A stretch of 64,000 bases of DNA. Origin: Texcoconibacillus texcoconensis (GTDB lineage Bacteria > Bacillota > Bacilli > Bacillales > Salisediminibacteriaceae). Positions 35,685 to 43,522 of the stretch are shown here, in pieces (the first letter of the stretch is position 1; every line of letters begins with the position of its first letter). Made by a program: the position numbers and the translations under genes. The notes under the pieces were generated by a model. That model had not been told where the DNA came from and searched no databases. It saw only the letters and a list, made by a program, of their open reading frames with translations. Location: positions 62,001 through 126,000 of the forward strand of contig NZ_JACHHB010000009.1 in NCBI RefSeq assembly GCF_014202575.1, given 5' to 3'.

Positions 35685-36674
35685 TTAGTAACACAACGCA
35701 ACGAGCTCTTCCTTCTCAACAGGGCCGAAATAATGACGCGTATCCAATTGATCAAACGCTTGTCGGATTGCTTGACGCTCGTGTTTGACTCCCTTTAATG
35801 CTTCCTCTACATCAGAAATGTCTCCTACACCAAAAAAGTCTCCATAGATTTTGCAATCTTGAATAACGCCTCGCGACACGTTCAAACGGATATCAACGCT
35901 TCCATAATCGGTACGTTTTGAGCGCTCAAGGTCAAATTTCGGTGATTTTCCAAAGTTCCACTCCCATTTTTGGTACCGTTCTTCAGAAATTTCATGGATC
36001 TTTTTCCAATCTTCGTCTGTTAACGGTTGCTCATCAATATTCTCTTCACTACCAAAAATATAACGAAGGATCGTTTTCTTGAATTCATCCATCGTCAATT
36101 TCTCACTGAGAAATTCATTGATGTTTGCAACACGACTGCGAATAGACTTGATCCCTTTTGAACGAATTTTTTCATCACTTACGTTTAAGCTTTTGACGAC
36201 ATTTTCGACTTCGGAGTCCAGCATAAGCGTACCATGACTAAACATTCGACCCTTTGTTGTATATTGAGCATTTCCAGAAACTTTTCTTTCTCCGACAACT
36301 AAATCGTTCCGACCGCTCAGCTCTGCTTCTACACCTAACTTGTTTAACGCATCAACAACCGGTTGCGTAAACTTTTGAAAGTTATGAAAGCTTTCTCCAT
36401 CATCTTTTGTAATGAAACTAAAGTTTAAGTTTCCATGATCATGGTAAACGGCGCCGCCCCCCGATAGACGTCGAACGACATGAATCCCCTGATCCTCAAC
36501 GTAATCAGTATTGATCTCTTCAATCGTATTTTGGTTTTTTCCAATAATGATTGAAGGTTCATTAATATAAAACAACAAATACGTCTCGTTGGGGTCCAAA
36601 TATTTTAACGCATACTCCTCAATCGCTAAATTGATGCGTGGATCAGTGATTTGCTGGTTATCAATAAATCGCAT
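35685..36674 (-). CDS. lplJ: Lipoate-protein ligase LplJ
   Basis: 329 residues starting MRFIDNQQITDPRINLAIEE. The lipoate-binding loop VVRRLSGGGAVYHD, LNFSFITKDDGESFHNF and SGNAQYTTKGRMFSHGTLML are conserved, and a C-terminal accessory domain follows. It attaches free lipoate to GcvH or E2 domains using ATP. The second of two adjacent ATGs (36674) is best spaced from AAGGAGG. Earlier in-frame starts reach far upstream but lack a site. Confidence 0.96.
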   Translation of the reverse strand: MRFIDNQQITDPRINLAIEEYALKYLDPNETYLLFYINEPSIIIGKNQNTIEEINTDYVEDQGIHVVRRLSGGGAVYHDHGNLNFSFITKDDGESFHNFQKFTQPVVDALNKLGVEAELSGRNDLVVGERKVSGNAQYTTKGRMFSHGTLMLDSEVENVVKSLNVSDEKIRSKGIKSIRSRVANINEFLSEKLTMDEFKKTILRYIFGSEENIDEQPLTDEDWKKIHEISEERYQKWEWNFGKSPKFDLERSKRTDYGSVDIRLNVSRGVIQDCKIYGDFFGVGDISDVEEALKGVKHERQAIRQAFDQLDTRHYFGPVEKEELVALCY

Positions 36675-36803
36675 CATATCCCTCCTTCGTCTTTTATTAT
36701 AGCATGTCCACCGGAATACAAAAAAAAGAAACCACCTAGTAAACTGACTCTTGCGGTTTTCCAATATTTTAGAGGTGTAGACAACCCGTCACGCTAAAAT
36801 CAT

Positions 36804-36844
36804 AACGAAAGGCCCCTCACTTGATAAATGAGAGGCCTTTCGTT
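36804..36844. terminator. sigK terminator
   Basis: AACGAAAGGCC-CTCA pairs with TGAG-GGCCTTTCGTT, a stem of about 15 bp. It follows the sigK stop on the minus strand. Confidence 0.8.
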
Positions 36845-36885
36845 CGTACTGCTACTAAACACATATAGAAATCAACGTTTCACTT

Positions 36886-37623
36886 TTAATCAAAAAATCG
36901 TTTTTCTTGCCCTTTTGTACCTTCTTTTTGATGACGATAAAACTCATGAAACAATTTCATTAACGCACGCTTTTCGATCCGGGACACATAGCTTCTAGAA
37001 ATACCTAAATTTCGAGCAATTTGCCGTTGTGTTTGCTCCTCTTCATTATTGAGGCCAAACCGCCTAATCACAACATCCCTTTCACGTTCATCTAAAACGT
37101 GAATATACTCATAAATTTGCCTTTTCTCCATTTTTAATTGAATCATTTCAACGACGTCTTCTGTGTCAGATTGTAACACATCCATCAAACTAATCTCATT
37201 TCCTTCTTTATCTGTTCCGATTGGATCTTGTAGTGAAACGTCTTTACTTACTTTCTTCAATGACCTTAAATGCATGAGGATTTCATTTTCTATACACCGG
37301 GCCGCATACGTAGCTAATTTCGTTCCTTTTCCAGGTGAAAAGCTTTCAATCGCTTTAATTAATCCAATTGTGCCTATAGAAATTAAGTCTTCATTTTCTT
37401 CACGGGTATTTTCAAATTTTTTGACGATATGTGCAACAAGGCGTAAATTGTGTTCAATCAAACGATTTCGTGCTTCGGGGTCGCCTTCTTCTTTCATGAG
37501 ACGTAAGTATTTCTTTTCTTCTTCATCGCTGAGAGGTTGTGGAAACGCATTGTTTTTGACGAAGGATACGAACACAAACACTTCTTTGATGATCGAACTA
37601 AGTGCCGCTATAATACTTGACAT
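36886..37623 (-). CDS. sigK: Pro-sigma-K, late mother-cell sporulation sigma factor (uninterrupted)
   Basis: 245 residues from ATG 37623, which follows GGAGGTGACGAA. The first about 20 residues ([20 protein letters not shown]) are the hydrophobic pro-sequence removed by SpoIVFB. Region 2 contains [18 protein letters not shown] and [16 protein letters not shown]. Region 4 has [14 protein letters not shown] and [20 protein letters not shown]. Sigma-K drives coat and cortex genes. The gene is intact, with no skin-type element splitting it. Confidence 0.96.
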   Translation of the reverse strand: MSSIIAALSSIIKEVFVFVSFVKNNAFPQPLSDEEEKKYLRLMKEEGDPEARNRLIEHNLRLVAHIVKKFENTREENEDLISIGTIGLIKAIESFSPGKGTKLATYAARCIENEILMHLRSLKKVSKDVSLQDPIGTDKEGNEISLMDVLQSDTEDVVEMIQLKMEKRQIYEYIHVLDERERDVVIRRFGLNNEEEQTQRQIARNLGISRSYVSRIEKRALMKLFHEFYRHQKEGTKGQEKRFFD

Positions 37624-37657
37624 TTCGTCACCTCCGATACTTAGGCATCTTACCCAA

Positions 37658-37665
37658 AGTATATG
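37658..37665 (-). promoter_or_regulatory. Possible sigma-E/sigma-K -10 element for sigK
   Basis: On the minus strand CATATACT fits the CATA-NNN-T pattern shared by sigma-E and sigma-K promoters, about 35 bases before the sigK start. It lies within the inverted repeat TTAGGCAT/ATGCCTA (about 37641-37669), which could be an operator. The -35 region (GACACAG) is weak. Confidence 0.4.
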
Positions 37666-37734
37666 CCTAGCGGAGGATGTCTGTGTCTGTCTTACGAAAG
37701 TTAGAAGATGTGACAAGATAATTTTTTTAAATGA

Positions 37735-37766
37735 TAAAAAAGCAAGCCCTCCATTTTTGGCTTGCT
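37735..37766 (-). terminator. Terminator of the second sda-like gene
   Basis: On the minus strand AGCAAGCC and GGCTTGCT pair around a 10-base loop, followed by TTTTTTA. Confidence 0.85.
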
Positions 37767-37770
37767 CTAC

Positions 37771-37938
37771 TTAGGACTTATTGTTATCGGCAGTGGCAAC
37801 CTTCTTCGCTTCATCGAAAATAATGCCTCTGCGATCTAATTCTTCCTTTAATATTTGAAGAAACTCACCATCAAGTTGTGAACGAACAGCATGCTCATAA
37901 GCTTCGACTAATAACTCATCCTTTAACTTTGTATACAT
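37771..37938 (-). CDS. Second Sda-like sporulation kinase inhibitor
   Basis: 55 residues: MYTKLKDELLVEAYEHAVRS then QLDGEFLQILKEELDRRGI and a hydrophilic tail of about 16 residues. The pattern KL-DELL-EAY--A----LD--FL--L-EEL-RR matches the Sda helical hairpin and the gene at 18432 ([20 protein letters not shown]). AAGGGTG is six bases upstream. It is a single-gene unit upstream of sigK with its own terminator. Inhibition of a sporulation histidine kinase is inferred from the family; no DnaA boxes were seen nearby. Confidence 0.75.
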   Translation of the reverse strand: MYTKLKDELLVEAYEHAVRSQLDGEFLQILKEELDRRGIIFDEAKKVATADNNKS

Positions 37939-38055
37939 TTGTAACACCCTTTATGCTTATTTCGTTAACAAATTTTATTCTATATTTAGTTTTCCGAAAT
38001 TTCAATCCTTTAGAACTGAAAATTCTGATAACAATATGAACAAAATGTCATAATA

Positions 38056-38100
38056 AGGAATCTGCATTTTAACAAAATAGACATTTAAAACCAGATTCCT
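38056..38100. terminator. Hairpin in the wrbA/sda-like gap
   Basis: AGGAATCTG and CAGATTCCT form a perfect 9-bp stem with a large AT-rich loop in an otherwise empty 270-bp gap. Confidence 0.4.
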
Positions 38101-38130
38101 AACCTCCTTAAAGTTAAAGCATCTTTAATT

Positions 38131-38160
38131 AAGAAAAGACAGGGAGATTCCCTGCCTTTT
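38131..38160. terminator. wrbA terminator
   Basis: CAGGGA and TCCCTG with the 3-base loop GAT extend into flanking A and T runs on both strands. It follows wrbA on the minus strand. Confidence 0.7.
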
Positions 38161-38210
38161 GTCTAACCTTCAGTTTTTCCAAGTATGTTTACCACACATT
38201 GATAACAATA

Positions 38211-38822
38211 TTATTGCTGACCATTTTTAACCCATTCAGCGACTTGTACTGTTCGTTTTGCTTGGTGTTTGACAGCAGCTTCAACATCTTCTTGCATTTT
38301 GCCGTCTTGGTCTACGGTTACACTCGTACCATAAGGATTTCCGCCACCCGCGAAAATCGATTCATCAGTGTAACCAGGTGTTGCGACAAGTGCCCCCCAA
38401 TGAAACATTGACGTGTAAAGTGATAAGAGCGTTTGCTCTTGGCCACCATGTGCGTTTTGTGCAGATGTCATCGCACTCACGACTTTATTGACTAGTTTTC
38501 CTTCCATCCATAGTCCACCAGCAGTATCAAAGAATTGCTTCATTTGCGCTGGTACATTACCAAAACGAGTCGGTGTACTAAAAATGATCGCATCCGCCCA
38601 CTCTAGATCATCTAATGTTGCCTCTGGGACATCCTTCGTCTCTTCTAAATGTGCTTTCCACGCTGGATTTGATTCAACCGCTTCTTTTGGGGCGGTCTCG
38701 GGTACTCGCAATACTTTCACATCAGCACCTGTCGTTTTTGCACCTTCTTCAGCCCACTTTGCTAACTTATAGTTTGATCCTGTTGAACTGTAATACATGA
38801 TTGCTAGTTTTACGTTTGACAT
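38211..38822 (-). CDS. wrbA: WrbA-type NAD(P)H:quinone oxidoreductase
   Basis: 203 residues from ATG 38822, which follows AAAGGAGAG. A flavodoxin-like fold begins VKLAIMYYSSTGSNYKLAKW, the FMN phosphate loop. PTRFGNVPAQMKQFFDTAGG and VSAMTSAQNAHGGQEQTLLS are WrbA hallmarks. Two-electron quinone reduction protects against quinone stress. Two candidate operators resembling that of the adjacent MhqR-like gene lie upstream (39005-39039), so repression by that regulator is inferred. Confidence 0.94.
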   Translation of the reverse strand: MSNVKLAIMYYSSTGSNYKLAKWAEEGAKTTGADVKVLRVPETAPKEAVESNPAWKAHLEETKDVPEATLDDLEWADAIIFSTPTRFGNVPAQMKQFFDTAGGLWMEGKLVNKVVSAMTSAQNAHGGQEQTLLSLYTSMFHWGALVATPGYTDESIFAGGGNPYGTSVTVDQDGKMQEDVEAAVKHQAKRTVQVAEWVKNGQQ

Positions 38823-39004
38823 ATGATCTCTCCTTTTCTGATGAACCTTCACCAAATAATTTTTGTGAAAACCCCATTGTCTCACTACCTGTTTTTACTG
38901 ACATTTGAGCTTATTTATCATTGAAAGCCCTCTCATTAATGAAGGGAATCAGCTCTATACCTTAATGATGGTCGCTGAATGTTCTCACCTCCTCAAAAGA
39001 TAAC

Positions 39005-39039
39005 ATATCTTGAAATGATATATCTTTACTTCGAGATAT
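39005..39039. promoter_or_regulatory. Candidate MhqR-type operators upstream of wrbA
   Basis: ATATCTTGAAATGATAT (39005-39021) and ATATCT-N8-AGATAT (39020-39039, containing TTCGAGATAT) are two overlapping palindromes. They share the half-site TATCTTGAA with the perfect palindrome at 39589-39612. Confidence 0.6.
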
Positions 39040-39053
39040 TTAGGCGGAATTTG

Positions 39054-39094
39054 TTCAAAAAGTAAGCGGAAAAACTCCCGTCTTACTTTTTGAA
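39054..39094. terminator. Terminator of the MhqR-like gene
   Basis: TTCAAAAAGTAAG and CTTACTTTTTGAA form a perfect 13-bp stem with a 15-base loop. It separates the regulator gene from wrbA. Confidence 0.75.
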
Positions 39095-39122
39095 CTGTTA
39101 CTTAGAGAGAATCGATCAAATA

Positions 39123-39569
39123 TTATAATTGCTTTGCATGAAACCCTAATTTCTTCAACTTTTCGATCATCACTTCTTTTTCCTCGGGCCCAAGACCCCC
39201 AAAGATCTGTTGAATTCCTTCACTATGTTTAGGGAAGATATGCGCCATTAAATGACTACCTTCTTCAGTGATCATTGCATACGTTACGCGACGGTCTTTC
39301 GGACAAGCTTTTCTATGTAAATAACCTTTTTTTTCGAGCTTATCAACAACATACGTAATACTCCCACTCGCTAGTAGAACTTTTTTTCCGATTTGTTGGA
39401 TCGGTTGCTCCCCCTTATGATACAGCAATTCCAAGACAGCAAACTCTGTCGGGTTTAAACCATGGCTTTTAATATCCTCTTCAACCTGATCTGTGATCGC
39501 TCTTGTGGCTCTCGATAAAACGACAAATAATTTTAACGATAAATCTTGATCAACATATTGATTTTTCAT
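39123..39569 (-). CDS. MarR family regulator, MhqR-like
   Basis: 148 residues. The winged helix-turn-helix includes HGLNPTEFAVLELLYHKGEQ, LASGSITYVVDKLEKKGYL and wing CPKDRRVTYAMITEEG, closely matching B. subtilis MhqR, a repressor released by quinones. A perfect 24-bp palindrome lies 20 bp upstream, indicating autoregulation, and the next gene is a WrbA quinone reductase. The ribosome binding site (GGGGAT) is weak. Confidence 0.9.
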   Translation of the reverse strand: MKNQYVDQDLSLKLFVVLSRATRAITDQVEEDIKSHGLNPTEFAVLELLYHKGEQPIQQIGKKVLLASGSITYVVDKLEKKGYLHRKACPKDRRVTYAMITEEGSHLMAHIFPKHSEGIQQIFGGLGPEEKEVMIEKLKKLGFHAKQL

Positions 39570-39588
39570 TTGTTACCAAATCCCCATC

Positions 39589-39612
39589 ATTTATCTTGAA
39601 TTCAAGATAAAT
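39589..39612. promoter_or_regulatory. Perfect 24-bp operator palindrome of the MhqR-like gene
   Basis: Two 12-base arms (first arm ATTTATCTTGAA) form an uninterrupted palindrome just upstream of the regulator gene. It resembles the known MhqR box with TATCTCGAA half-sites. Confidence 0.85.
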
Positions 39613-39666
39613 GTACATGAAACGATTTCCAATGTCAACACTTCACTATCATTTTCATCCCTTTGA

Positions 39667-41472
39667 TTACAACATAACATTTACGAACATATTACCAAAA
39701 CGAGCGACAATACCACCGATTAAGAATGCCGTCAAGATCGTAACCACTAAAATGCCCAGAGCCACTTTCCAATTAAACTCCCTTGTGATCGTCGCAACAA
39801 TGGCAATACAAGGTACATAAAAAAGTGAAATCACTGCCCCCGTAAATAATTGGACCAATGTTAAATCCATTTCAATCATAGGCACGACAGTTAATTCTCT
39901 TCGAAAAACACCTAACAACAAAGGTGTTGAAGCTTCAACAGGAAGTTGCAACCACTGAGTCACTAACGGACGCATAAATGAACTGATGTAGTTCATCACC
40001 CCTGTTTCATAAACAACCGAAGCAATCGCAATGATTTTCATCATTGGCACCGCCCCATCTACAATGTACTCTTTCATCCGAATGAAAACTTTCCTAAAAA
40101 TAATATCTTTTTTCGGCGGTAAAAGATCTGGAATTTCAACAATTGTCGATGGAAATGCTCCTGGTATGAACTTAGCTAGCAACATCCCGGCTCCAACTAA
40201 CACTAAGAGACTTATGGCAAAAACAGCAACTAAAACGAATAAACTTCGCTCTCCCAAGAGAAAAATCAGTGCACCAGATTGTGCTACACACGGAATTGCT
40301 AAGCTGATTAATGAAGTAACAATCAGCCTTTCTTTATAAGAACTTAAAGACCGTGAAGCCATAATTGCAGGAACACCACAACCATACCCTAGTAGAAATG
40401 GAATAATACTTGAGCCAGGTAACCCCATTTTATTAAAAATACCATCAAGTAAAACAGCTAACCTTGGTAAATATCCGCTATCTTCCATAATTGTAAATGC
40501 AATATAAAAAGATATAACATAAGGAAAAACAAGCGTAAACGGCCATTCAAGACCTTTAACTAATAATCCATATTCACCTATGAGAACTTGAAGAAACAGA
40601 CCTTCAGGAATAATTTGTTCAGCTATAAAAACAAGAGCCGGAATCAATATTTCACGAAAAAGAGGAAGGAGTATATATTGACGCAACCCCATCCCTACTC
40701 CTACGACAAAAGCAAATACCAGTCCAAGGATTAATAAGCAAAGCGGAATTCCTGGCCATGGCTTAATCATTTTATCGCCCAGTGTTTCTTTTTGCTGAAC
40801 CGAAGATTCTCGTTTTGACTTTATTTCAGATGTTATCTTCTCTACCCTATGCCATGCCTCTTCCTCTGTTATCTTGCCGCCCCCTAAACAGTCATGCCCT
40901 AGAGGTTCTTGTTCAACTGTCGTACGAAGTTGTTCCTTTACTCGTTCTAGTCCCTCCTTCTCTACTGCAACAGAAGGAATAACCGGGATTTTTATTTTGT
41001 CCATTAACTTGTTGACATCAATACTTTCGCCTTTCTTTTCTAGTAAATCGATTCGATTCAAAAGCGCGATGACAGGTATTTGATGTGCTTGTATTTGATT
41101 CAATAAAAAAAGACTTCTTTCTAAATTTTGCGCATCAAGTACGACAATAATTGCTTTTGGTACTTGAGCTACATTCACCTCAGTTTTTGATTGTTGTTTA
41201 CTATGACAGCCATTTGAATGACTTATACTCCCACGTCCATATAATAAATCAACCGCTATCTGTTCAGCTTCATTGGTTGCTTCTAACGTATATGTACCAG
41301 GAACATCAATAAGTTGATATTCCTGTCCTCCAACCATAATATCCCCTACGGTATACTCCACGGTCGTACCAACATAATTAGCACAATCACTATTTTTTCC
41401 TGTTAAGTAATTGAAAATCACACTTTTCCCTACATTGGGTGGACCTATTAATAAGATGGTTTGCTTTGACAT
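39667..41472 (-). CDS. feoB: FeoB-type ferrous iron transporter, short form
   Basis: 601 residues from ATG 41472 (GGAGG nine bases upstream), shorter than the usual 650-770. The N-terminal G domain has GPPNVGKS (G1), GTTVEYT (G2), DVPGTY (G3) and LNRIDLL (G4), rather than the more common GNPNSGKT. About eight membrane helices follow, with two Gate-type domains (SSIIPFLLGYGCGVPAIMAS and LLLGVFRRELTVVPMI). It imports Fe2+. It is last in a Fur-box operon after feoA. Confidence 0.92.
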   Translation of the reverse strand: MSKQTILLIGPPNVGKSVIFNYLTGKNSDCANYVGTTVEYTVGDIMVGGQEYQLIDVPGTYTLEATNEAEQIAVDLLYGRGSISHSNGCHSKQQSKTEVNVAQVPKAIIVVLDAQNLERSLFLLNQIQAHQIPVIALLNRIDLLEKKGESIDVNKLMDKIKIPVIPSVAVEKEGLERVKEQLRTTVEQEPLGHDCLGGGKITEEEAWHRVEKITSEIKSKRESSVQQKETLGDKMIKPWPGIPLCLLILGLVFAFVVGVGMGLRQYILLPLFREILIPALVFIAEQIIPEGLFLQVLIGEYGLLVKGLEWPFTLVFPYVISFYIAFTIMEDSGYLPRLAVLLDGIFNKMGLPGSSIIPFLLGYGCGVPAIMASRSLSSYKERLIVTSLISLAIPCVAQSGALIFLLGERSLFVLVAVFAISLLVLVGAGMLLAKFIPGAFPSTIVEIPDLLPPKKDIIFRKVFIRMKEYIVDGAVPMMKIIAIASVVYETGVMNYISSFMRPLVTQWLQLPVEASTPLLLGVFRRELTVVPMIEMDLTLVQLFTGAVISLFYVPCIAIVATITREFNWKVALGILVVTILTAFLIGGIVARFGNMFVNVML

Positions 41473-41488
41473 CTTTATAAAACCTCCG

Positions 41489-41773
41489 TCATTTTGTACA
41501 GCCATTCACCATAATGTTTATTTTTTTTGCTGTCTTTCTATCAATTGCGACGCAATGACCTGAAATCTCACAAACAATCGGTCCGTTACACACCCCGAGC
41601 GCTCTAATTGTAATCGTTTTCCCTTCACGAAATCCAAAACTTTTCAGTAGAGGATCCGTTACATTATGGCAAATAACGCAAGGGGTACCTAGTGACGCTT
41701 CCTCCAGTGTTATTCCTTGATTTAGATGGTCTCGTTTATGTTCACCTTTCAACTTTTTAAACATCCATACCAT
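41489..41773 (-). CDS. feoA: FeoA family protein
   Basis: 94 residues. The SH3-like FeoA domain reads DPLLKSFGFREGKTITIRA followed by GPIVCEISGHCVAIDRKTAK. An N-terminal pair CVICHN is unusual, and a further C is near the end. FeoA associates with FeoB to support iron uptake. The start (ATG 41773 after GAGGGAG) overlaps the end of the upstream membrane protein gene by 17 bases, showing tight coupling. Confidence 0.88.
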   Translation of the reverse strand: MVWMFKKLKGEHKRDHLNQGITLEEASLGTPCVICHNVTDPLLKSFGFREGKTITIRALGVCNGPIVCEISGHCVAIDRKTAKKINIMVNGCTK

Positions 41774-42782
41774 ATTCGATCTCCCTCTCCCGCCTTTTAA
41801 TATCATGATTCATAATAAATTGCAGAACTGTAACACCTGAAATCATAAGTGGAATCCAAAAAGTGAATACTCTCGTCATCAAAGCAATCGTCAATGCATC
41901 ACCATAAGTGACACCACCCACAGACAGAATGAATGCCATTGTCATTTCAAAACTACCTAGTCCTCCTGGCGACAATGGAATCATGCTAACAAGGTACGCC
42001 ATATATGTCGCAATCAAGATGATACTGATAGACATATCGAATCCAAGCATGACTGACACGAGATAAACTTTCAGCGGATAAGCCATCCAAATGAACATAG
42101 AAACACTTAAAATCAAATTTCGGTATTGGGTATATTTCATAATGTGAAGGGTTTTTGCCGAAAATTGCGTCACAAATTGTATGATTTTTTCTATCCATTG
42201 ATAAACATTCGGAAATCTACGCGGTAACTTCTTTCCAAAAATAATTGATGATTCGTTATTAACTGGGTACCGCTCTGCCCATTTCAATAGTTGATAAAAG
42301 GTAAATAATATGATGACGAAACAAGCAAATACTCCATAGATTATCATCGGTAGTTCTAAAAAAATGAGTGACATGATAACGGTACCAGAAATAATAAGCA
42401 AAAAAGCCAGCGTGGAAACGAGTTTGTTTGCTACGGTTAATGCAGAAACGTCTTGATAACCTAGACCCGTCTTTTTTCTTAATAAATATATTTTGACCCC
42501 TTCTCCTCCGACTTTCACCGACGGGGTTATGCTTTCTACGAATTGTCCTGTAAGGTTTATCCTAAACACATCGTAAAGTTTGATATGTACATGTTCATTG
42601 ACAATAAATAAGTACCATACAAATGAAGAAAGAAATAACGTCAGTAATTGAAATAATAGCATGACGGCACCATCGGTAAGACTCATTTGACTCGCCGTCG
42701 ACATCACTTCATCCCAACCAGTTTTAATCACTGTAAAAACAATTAGTAAAACACCGATGGCTAAAGGGATTCTTTTATTCAA
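41757..42782 (-). CDS. UPF0104/LPG-synthase-TM family membrane protein (flippase-like)
   Basis: 341 residues with about eight membrane helices. The family pattern PSVKVGGEGVKIYLLRKKTG is at about 89-108 and PLSPGGLGSFEMTMAFIL near 275. Relatives include the flippase domain of MprF and archaeal AglD neighbours, so lipid or glycolipid movement is possible. Its substrate is unknown. It overlaps the upstream methyltransferase-like gene by four bases and feoA by 17, so it belongs to the same operon as FeoAB. Confidence 0.8.
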   Translation of the reverse strand: MNKRIPLAIGVLLIVFTVIKTGWDEVMSTASQMSLTDGAVMLLFQLLTLFLSSFVWYLFIVNEHVHIKLYDVFRINLTGQFVESITPSVKVGGEGVKIYLLRKKTGLGYQDVSALTVANKLVSTLAFLLIISGTVIMSLIFLELPMIIYGVFACFVIILFTFYQLLKWAERYPVNNESSIIFGKKLPRRFPNVYQWIEKIIQFVTQFSAKTLHIMKYTQYRNLILSVSMFIWMAYPLKVYLVSVMLGFDMSISIILIATYMAYLVSMIPLSPGGLGSFEMTMAFILSVGGVTYGDALTIALMTRVFTFWIPLMISGVTVLQFIMNHDIKRREREIEYGMDV

Positions 42783-43342
42783 GCACTTCCCTCCTTTTTT
42801 TCAACACCTCTAAATAAAAATGATTCTTTAAAAGCTTTCATTGGATGTACCGCTTTAGAAGTTGGTATCAATGAATCTGGCAAACTTCCATAAACAGATT
42901 CAAACTTTTCCCGCGGCTGACGAAAAACCACGCGACACCCTTCTCCACCTTGCTCCATTAAACGCTTATAAATGCGTTCCTTAGCCCCTGCTTGCAACGC
43001 AACAATTGCTACTTCAAAATCCATCCCTAAGTCTTCTTCACCATCTCCGTGGATAATTTGCACTCGGTCGTCTACACCAAATTTTTTCGTTATCTCTTTC
43101 GCATTTTTAACTGCTTCTACATCTCGGTCTATGCCTATCACTTTCGCATTTGTCATTTGTGCAATATGTATAGATGTAAATGGAAGTGAACCACAACCAA
43201 TATTTAAAACAACATCCCCTTCTTGAATATTTGCCAATGCTATTTCTTGTTCGATGACGTGTTTGTATGCACGACAATAAATGGTATATCCTGGTTTAAA
43301 CCCACACGTCATTTTCTCAATATTTGCAAAGAGTTTCTTCAA
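42779..43342 (-). CDS. Nicotianamine-synthase-like SAM-dependent enzyme
   Basis: 187 residues. The SAM-binding core VLNIGCGSLPFTSIHIAQMT followed by VIGIDRDVEAVKNAKEI resembles nicotianamine synthase (GSGPLPLTSI) and metallophore enzymes such as CntL more than ordinary methyltransferases. Further similarity is in VALQAGAKERIYKRLM and VVFRQPREKFESVYGSLP. It lacks the N-terminal helical domain of full-length NAS. It is the first gene of the Fur-box operon with a UPF0104 protein and FeoAB. A plain methyltransferase is the alternative. Confidence 0.65.
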   Translation of the reverse strand: MKKLFANIEKMTCGFKPGYTIYCRAYKHVIEQEIALANIQEGDVVLNIGCGSLPFTSIHIAQMTNAKVIGIDRDVEAVKNAKEITKKFGVDDRVQIIHGDGEEDLGMDFEVAIVALQAGAKERIYKRLMEQGGEGCRVVFRQPREKFESVYGSLPDSLIPTSKAVHPMKAFKESFLFRGVEKKEGSA

Positions 43343-43370
43343 ATGTCACATCTCCTTTGGCGTTCCGCGT

Positions 43371-43388
43371 TGATAATGAATATCATTA
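43371..43388 (-). promoter_or_regulatory. Fur box of the NAS-like/feoAB operon
   Basis: TGATAATGAATATCATTA matches the 7-1-7 Fur consensus TGATAAT-N-ATTATCA with one mismatch, about 30 bp upstream of the first gene. Confidence 0.85.
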
Positions 43389-43482
43389 CCACAAGTTTAT
43401 ATAGATAGATTGGTATATTCAACCTGGAAAATCCAAATATTTCAACAATCTTGTGAATGATTACACCTTTTATAAACGAAAA

Positions 43483-43508
43483 CACGCCTTGCTTGATTGC
43501 AAGACGTG
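43483..43508 (-). terminator. Terminator of the TraB/GumN gene
   Basis: CACG-CTTGC and GCAAG-CGTG pair with one mismatch around a 6-base loop. TTTTC follows on the minus strand. Confidence 0.75.
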
Positions 43509-43522
43509 CGATAACAAAACAA

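Noticed and set aside
36886-37623. Possible skin-like interruption of sigK
   Set aside because: The gene is continuous with all sigma regions present.
37163-37774. 203-codon plus-strand frame across sigK
   Set aside because: It is antisense to sigK and has low-complexity composition.
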